The notes under the pieces were generated by a model. That model searched no databases and had not been told where the DNA came from. It saw only the letters and a program-made list of their open reading frames with translations. A program made the position numbers and the translations under genes. From assembly GCF_020885975.1 (NCBI RefSeq), contig NZ_AP025183.1, positions 124,001-188,000 of the forward strand: a stretch of DNA of 64,000 nt, read 5' to 3'. The DNA is from Flavobacterium ammonificans (lineage in GTDB: Bacteria; Bacteroidota; Bacteroidia; Flavobacteriales; Flavobacteriaceae). Below, one piece after another: positions 60,532 to 64,000 of the stretch. Positions within the stretch are counted from its first letter, which is position 1. Every line of letters starts with the position of its first letter.

Positions 60532-62664
60532 ATGAAGAAAAGAAATGCCAAAATACTCTTCTTAACACTATTACTATTATTTGGAACCCAATTGGGATAT
60601 TCATCACATCTCACTTTAGATCCACCTACAAAAAAATCAGTAACTACTACAGCCCCTTCAATTACAGCAACTGGAGATTTAACTTATTGTCCTCTTTCAG
60701 AAACCAAAATAGTTTCTACAGTAACTATTTCACACGATCCATCGGATTTAACCACTGAAGCTATTTACATCCAGATTGCTTCAGGATATGTTATTGGAGA
60801 TGACCAACTTTTGTTAACAAATAAAGCTTCACATCCATCTATTGAAGCTTTTTGGAATGCTTTAGAAGGAAAGTTAAAACTATCAAGTCCCACAACAGGC
60901 ACTCAAGTCAATTATTCAGATTTTGAAGAAGCGATTAGAGATGTTGTGTATTACAATTCCAATCCTTCTCCATCTGGAACTCGAAATTTCTCTATTTCTT
61001 TGGGGAATGGTCAAGCAAATTATCTTCCCCGAAATGGACATTATTATGAATATGTTCCTAATTTAGGGATTACTTGGACAAACGCAAAAGCAGCTGCAGC
61101 TTTAAAAACATTTTATGGGCTTCAAGGCTATTTAGCCACTTTAACTGCTGCCGACGAAGCGCAATTAGCAGGCAAGCAAGCTCCTGGAACAGGATGGATT
61201 GGTGGAACAGATGAAGAAACTGAAGGAGTTTGGAAATGGGTAACTGGACCTGAAGCAGGAACAATTTTTTGGAATGGGACTGCCAATGGCAATTCTCCTA
61301 ATTTTGCTTTTTGGAATACTAATGAGCCTAACCAATCAGGTGATGAAGATTATGCACACATAACAGCTCCAGGATTAGGTATTCCCGGTTCGTGGAATGA
61401 TTTATCAAATACTGGTGCAACAAGTGGTAATTACCAACCCAAAGGATATATTGTGGAGTATGGCGGCATGCCGGGAGAACCCAATTTACAATTATCCGCA
61501 AGTACTACTTTAACCATAGCGAAAATATTGACTACAACAGCTGCATCAAGATGTGATGCAGGTTCAATTACATTAAACGCAACCGCTTCAATTGGATCAA
61601 TTTATTGGTATAATGATGCTTCAGACGGAACTAGTATTGCTTCTGGGAATAATTTTACAACCCCAATTTTATCAAGTACAAAAAACTATTATGCCGAAGT
61701 TTCAGGTTGTACAAGTACTAGAACGGTAATAGCTGCTACCATAAATACTACTCCAACTATTAGCACAATTAAACCAATAGTTCCTAGATGCGGAACAGGC
61801 ACCCTTATTTTAGAAGCCACGCCAAGTATTGGCAATGTCAACTGGTTCTATGAGGCTAATGGCGGAACTTCAATTTCATCAGGTACAACTTTTACAACGC
61901 CATCACTGTCAACCAATACTTTTTTCTATGCTGAAGCCAATAATAATAGCTGTATAAGTCCTAACCGAATTGCGATTAGCACTATTATCAATCCTGTGCC
62001 TGAAGTAACGGATGAGAATTTAATTCTTTGTCAAAATAGCAATCTTACACTAGATGCGACAATCAATGGAATGACTTATCTATGGTCAACCTCTGAAACG
62101 ACAAAAACTATAAACATAAGCTCTTCAGGGAACTACGAGGTGGCTATCACGAATTCGTACTTATGTACAAGCACAAAAAAAATTATAGTCATTGAACATG
62201 AAATTCCAGAAATAATGTCTGTTAAAGTAGAGGAAACCAATGTTGAAATCATTCCTAAAAACCAACAATCCTATTTTGAATATTCCATTGATGGCATCAA
62301 TTTTCAAATTTCGCCATTATTCTTAAATACACCTGGCGGGTTACAAACTGCCTCAATTAGAGAAGTTAACAACTGTGGGATTGCCACAAAAGAATTTGTA
62401 ATCCTACTTGCACCACCCTTTTTTACTCCTAACAACGACAGCTATAATGATTTTTGGATAGTAAAAGGAATGTCATTTTATCCTAATGCCGAACTTCGCA
62501 TATTTGATCGCTATGGAAAATTACTGAAAGAGTTACGAACCAATAGTTTGGGATGGGATGGCACTTTTAATGGGCATCAACTTCCCGCATCTGATTATTG
62601 GTATGTATTTAAAAGTGATTCCAATTCACCCGAAAAAAGAGGTCATTTTACATTAAAAAGATAG
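60532..62664 (+). CDS. Surface protein with C-type lectin domain and T9SS type-B sorting tail
   Basis: 710 aa. Signal peptide ending near GYSSH. A C-type lectin-like domain (about 155-320) has WIGGTDEETEGVWKWVTG, the EPN carbohydrate motif in NTNEPNQSG and WND (SWNDLS). Then several Ig-like/PKD-type repeats (about 330-600). The C-terminal gliding-motility-associated domain begins at APPFFTPNNDSYNDFW and ends GHFTLKR, so it is exported by the T9SS. EPN suggests mannose-type sugar binding, by analogy with animal lectins. Confidence 0.9.
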   Translation: MKKRNAKILFLTLLLLFGTQLGYSSHLTLDPPTKKSVTTTAPSITATGDLTYCPLSETKIVSTVTISHDPSDLTTEAIYIQIASGYVIGDDQLLLTNKASHPSIEAFWNALEGKLKLSSPTTGTQVNYSDFEEAIRDVVYYNSNPSPSGTRNFSISLGNGQANYLPRNGHYYEYVPNLGITWTNAKAAAALKTFYGLQGYLATLTAADEAQLAGKQAPGTGWIGGTDEETEGVWKWVTGPEAGTIFWNGTANGNSPNFAFWNTNEPNQSGDEDYAHITAPGLGIPGSWNDLSNTGATSGNYQPKGYIVEYGGMPGEPNLQLSASTTLTIAKILTTTAASRCDAGSITLNATASIGSIYWYNDASDGTSIASGNNFTTPILSSTKNYYAEVSGCTSTRTVIAATINTTPTISTIKPIVPRCGTGTLILEATPSIGNVNWFYEANGGTSISSGTTFTTPSLSTNTFFYAEANNNSCISPNRIAISTIINPVPEVTDENLILCQNSNLTLDATINGMTYLWSTSETTKTINISSSGNYEVAITNSYLCTSTKKIIVIEHEIPEIMSVKVEETNVEIIPKNQQSYFEYSIDGINFQISPLFLNTPGGLQTASIREVNNCGIATKEFVILLAPPFFTPNNDSYNDFWIVKGMSFYPNAELRIFDRYGKLLKELRTNSLGWDGTFNGHQLPASDYWYVFKSDSNSPEKRGHFTLKR

Positions 62665-62666
62665 TC

Positions 62667-63806
62667 CTATTTTGATTCAATCTTATTTTGAATTTCACTT
62701 AATATGAAAAGATAATCTTCATGATTTTTAACAAAATCTCGGTCTGAAACATCGATAATTAGAATATTCAAATCAGGTTGTGATTTAATGTAATCCAAAT
62801 AACCTGTATTAATTTTGTCAAGGTAGTCCGCTTCGATTTCCTGTTCGTAACTTCTACCCCGTTTTTTTATATTTTGCAACAAACGCTCTGAATTTTGATA
62901 CAAATACACATACAAATCTGGCTTAGGCATTTCTTTATAAATGATATGAAACAGATTACTGTACAATCGGTATTCATCTTCAGCCAAGGTAATTTTAGCA
63001 AAAATCAACGATTTAAAAATATGGTAATCAGCAACAACAAAGTCTTTAAATAAATCAAATTGGGACAAGTCATCTGACAATTGTTTGTACCTATCGGCTA
63101 AAAATGACATTTCTAACGGAAAGGCGTAGCGATTTTGGTCTTTGTAAAACTTAGGCAAAAAAGGATTGTCTGCAAAACGTTCCAAGACAGATTTTGCATT
63201 AAAATCTTCCGCTATTTTAGTTGCCAAAGTCGTTTTCCCAGCGCCAATATTTCCTTCAAAAGCTACATAATTAAAATGTTCTAAGGCGATATTCTGCAAC
63301 GGACTTGCTATACTTTTAACGGCAATACAATCACTTTTATCATCTGTAGCGAATAATAACTCGGCTACCGTTTGATTTAAGATGGGATGAATCCATTCTA
63401 AATTCAAATCGAGCATCGGTTTTAACACAAAAATTCGTTCTTGCATTAATGGATGAGGAACTTTCAACTGAGCCGTATTAATAATTTCATTATCAAACGC
63501 AATAATATCTATGTCAATACTACGTGATTGGTATCCCGAATTTTCATTTCGAACACGCCCCATCTGAGTTTCAATTGCTAAGACTTTATTCAAAATAATG
63601 TCGGCCGAATCGTAGGTATGCACCACGACTGCAATATTATAAAAAGGATCGCTTTCAAATCCCCAAGAAGGCGATTCATATACTTTCGAAACTTTAACAA
63701 CAGTAGCAACTTGATGATGAATCAATTGCAAACAACTTTCGATGTTTTCAAAACGATTCCCATAATTTGATCCAATAGATAAAACGACTTGATGCTGTGA
63801 TTTCAT
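62667..63806 (-). CDS. folK: HPPK (FolK)-deoxynucleoside kinase fusion
   Basis: 379 aa. The N-terminal half (1-160) is 6-hydroxymethyl-7,8-dihydropterin pyrophosphokinase: SIGSNYGNR, SRSIDIDIIAFD, PHPLMQERIFVLKP. The C-terminal half (about 175-379) is a deoxynucleoside kinase: P-loop EGNIGAGKTT, the ERFADNPFLPKFY and FVVADYHIFKS blocks, and KRGRSYEQEI lid. One frame, no stop between. The fusion joins folate and dNTP salvage; both active sites look intact. The gene is convergent with the lectin gene (gap 2 nt). Confidence 0.93.
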   Translation of the reverse strand: MKSQHQVVLSIGSNYGNRFENIESCLQLIHHQVATVVKVSKVYESPSWGFESDPFYNIAVVVHTYDSADIILNKVLAIETQMGRVRNENSGYQSRSIDIDIIAFDNEIINTAQLKVPHPLMQERIFVLKPMLDLNLEWIHPILNQTVAELLFATDDKSDCIAVKSIASPLQNIALEHFNYVAFEGNIGAGKTTLATKIAEDFNAKSVLERFADNPFLPKFYKDQNRYAFPLEMSFLADRYKQLSDDLSQFDLFKDFVVADYHIFKSLIFAKITLAEDEYRLYSNLFHIIYKEMPKPDLYVYLYQNSERLLQNIKKRGRSYEQEIEADYLDKINTGYLDYIKSQPDLNILIIDVSDRDFVKNHEDYLFILSEIQNKIESK

Positions 63807-63834
63807 AACAGCTGCAAATTAACTAAAAGAATGT

Positions 63835-63842
63835 TATATTTG
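63835..63842 (+). promoter_or_regulatory. -7 element before sppA
   Basis: TATATTTG, exact TAnnTTTG, 87 nt before the ATG at 63930. Confidence 0.4.
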
Positions 63843-63929
63843 TGTGAGGTGTTCATAACTAAATTTCAATAAAAAAATTAAGTGATGTAACATTTTAATC
63901 CCAAATACTACTTATAAAAAAAGATTGTT

Positions 63930-64000
63930 ATGAAATTTTTAGGAAATGTATTAGCTACTATTGTTGGAATTTTTGTTTTCACCTTATTATTCTTTTTCGG
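63930..64000 (+). CDS. sppA: Probable signal peptide peptidase SppA, 5' end only
   Basis: Only 23 codons are in the window: MKFLGNVLATIVGIFVFTLLFFF, a membrane anchor like that of Bacteroidetes SppA, which I recall next to folK in this genus. Identity rests on this short piece and the neighbour. Confidence 0.55.
   Translation, partial: MKFLGNVLATIVGIFVFTLLFFF

Overview
The window is chromosomal DNA from a low-GC gliding bacterium of the Bacteroidetes, almost certainly a Flavobacterium or close relative. The evidence is GldB and GldC, a type IX secretion (T9SS) Plug protein, a T9SS type-B sorted surface protein, families largely restricted to this phylum (DUF5916, DUF6702, DUF2490, DUF6370), the folK-deoxynucleoside kinase fusion, and TAnnTTTG -7 promoter elements in front of many genes. 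There is no rRNA, prophage, insertion sequence or CRISPR array. Most of the window is core genome; accessory material is limited to small islands (a GxxExxY gene, two toxin-antitoxin-type pairs) and intergenic palindromic repeats.

1-4860 holds the start of the division and cell wall cluster on the minus strand (mraZ-rsmH-ftsL-ftsI-murE), headed by 10-bp-periodic MraZ-type operator repeats. 5071-9548 has an alpha/beta hydrolase and EngB, the gliding genes gldB-gldC, nadE and a LuxR-type regulator. 9592-15613 has a primase that has lost all four zinc ligands and a group of two-component proteins: a soluble triple-PAS kinase, a receiver and an AraC-type response regulator. 15748-24051 carries polyprenyl synthase, rlmN, an O-methyltransferase, PAP2, tatA, an M1 peptidase with two small exported partners, and pepE. 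Two identical tRNA-Gly(TCC) genes, each with its own terminator, follow.

24674-29258 holds a GNAT enzyme, a large DUF5916 protein and gpmI. 29399-36554 is a tightly packed plus-strand run: LRR protein, TerC, DUF2490, TetR, an ABC protein with degenerate ATPase motifs, HlyD and TolC. It looks like a self-regulated exporter with unknown cargo. 36587-40478 has map, a repeat-flanked GxxExxY gene, a methyltransferase, the T9SS Plug and apaG. 40643-47602 is metabolic and RNA modification genes (pruA, rsmG, a desaturase, an aminotransferase, a U32 protein).

47603-51848 is more accessory: intergenic repeats, a YefM/YoeB pair whose antitoxin has ATA where the start codon should be, DUF6370, pirin, fabD, an M23-fold protein without a signal peptide and a RelE/ParE-like pair. 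51935-55487 holds envelope sugar genes (galE, a DegT aminotransferase, Kdo transferase). The right end has a repeat-rich mini-lipoprotein, a DUF1508 protein, tRNA-Leu and tRNA-Gly(GCC), mutS, DUF1573, a SpoU methyltransferase, a C-type-lectin T9SS protein, the folK-kinase fusion and the first codons of a probable sppA.

The most notable points are the zinc-less DnaG, two genes whose conserved N-termini lie upstream of any canonical start (both with ATA at the expected position), the degenerate ABC exporter operon, the MraZ operator array and the paired palindromic elements. I did not find a clearly new multi-gene defence or biosynthetic system. The exporter operon is the nearest candidate.
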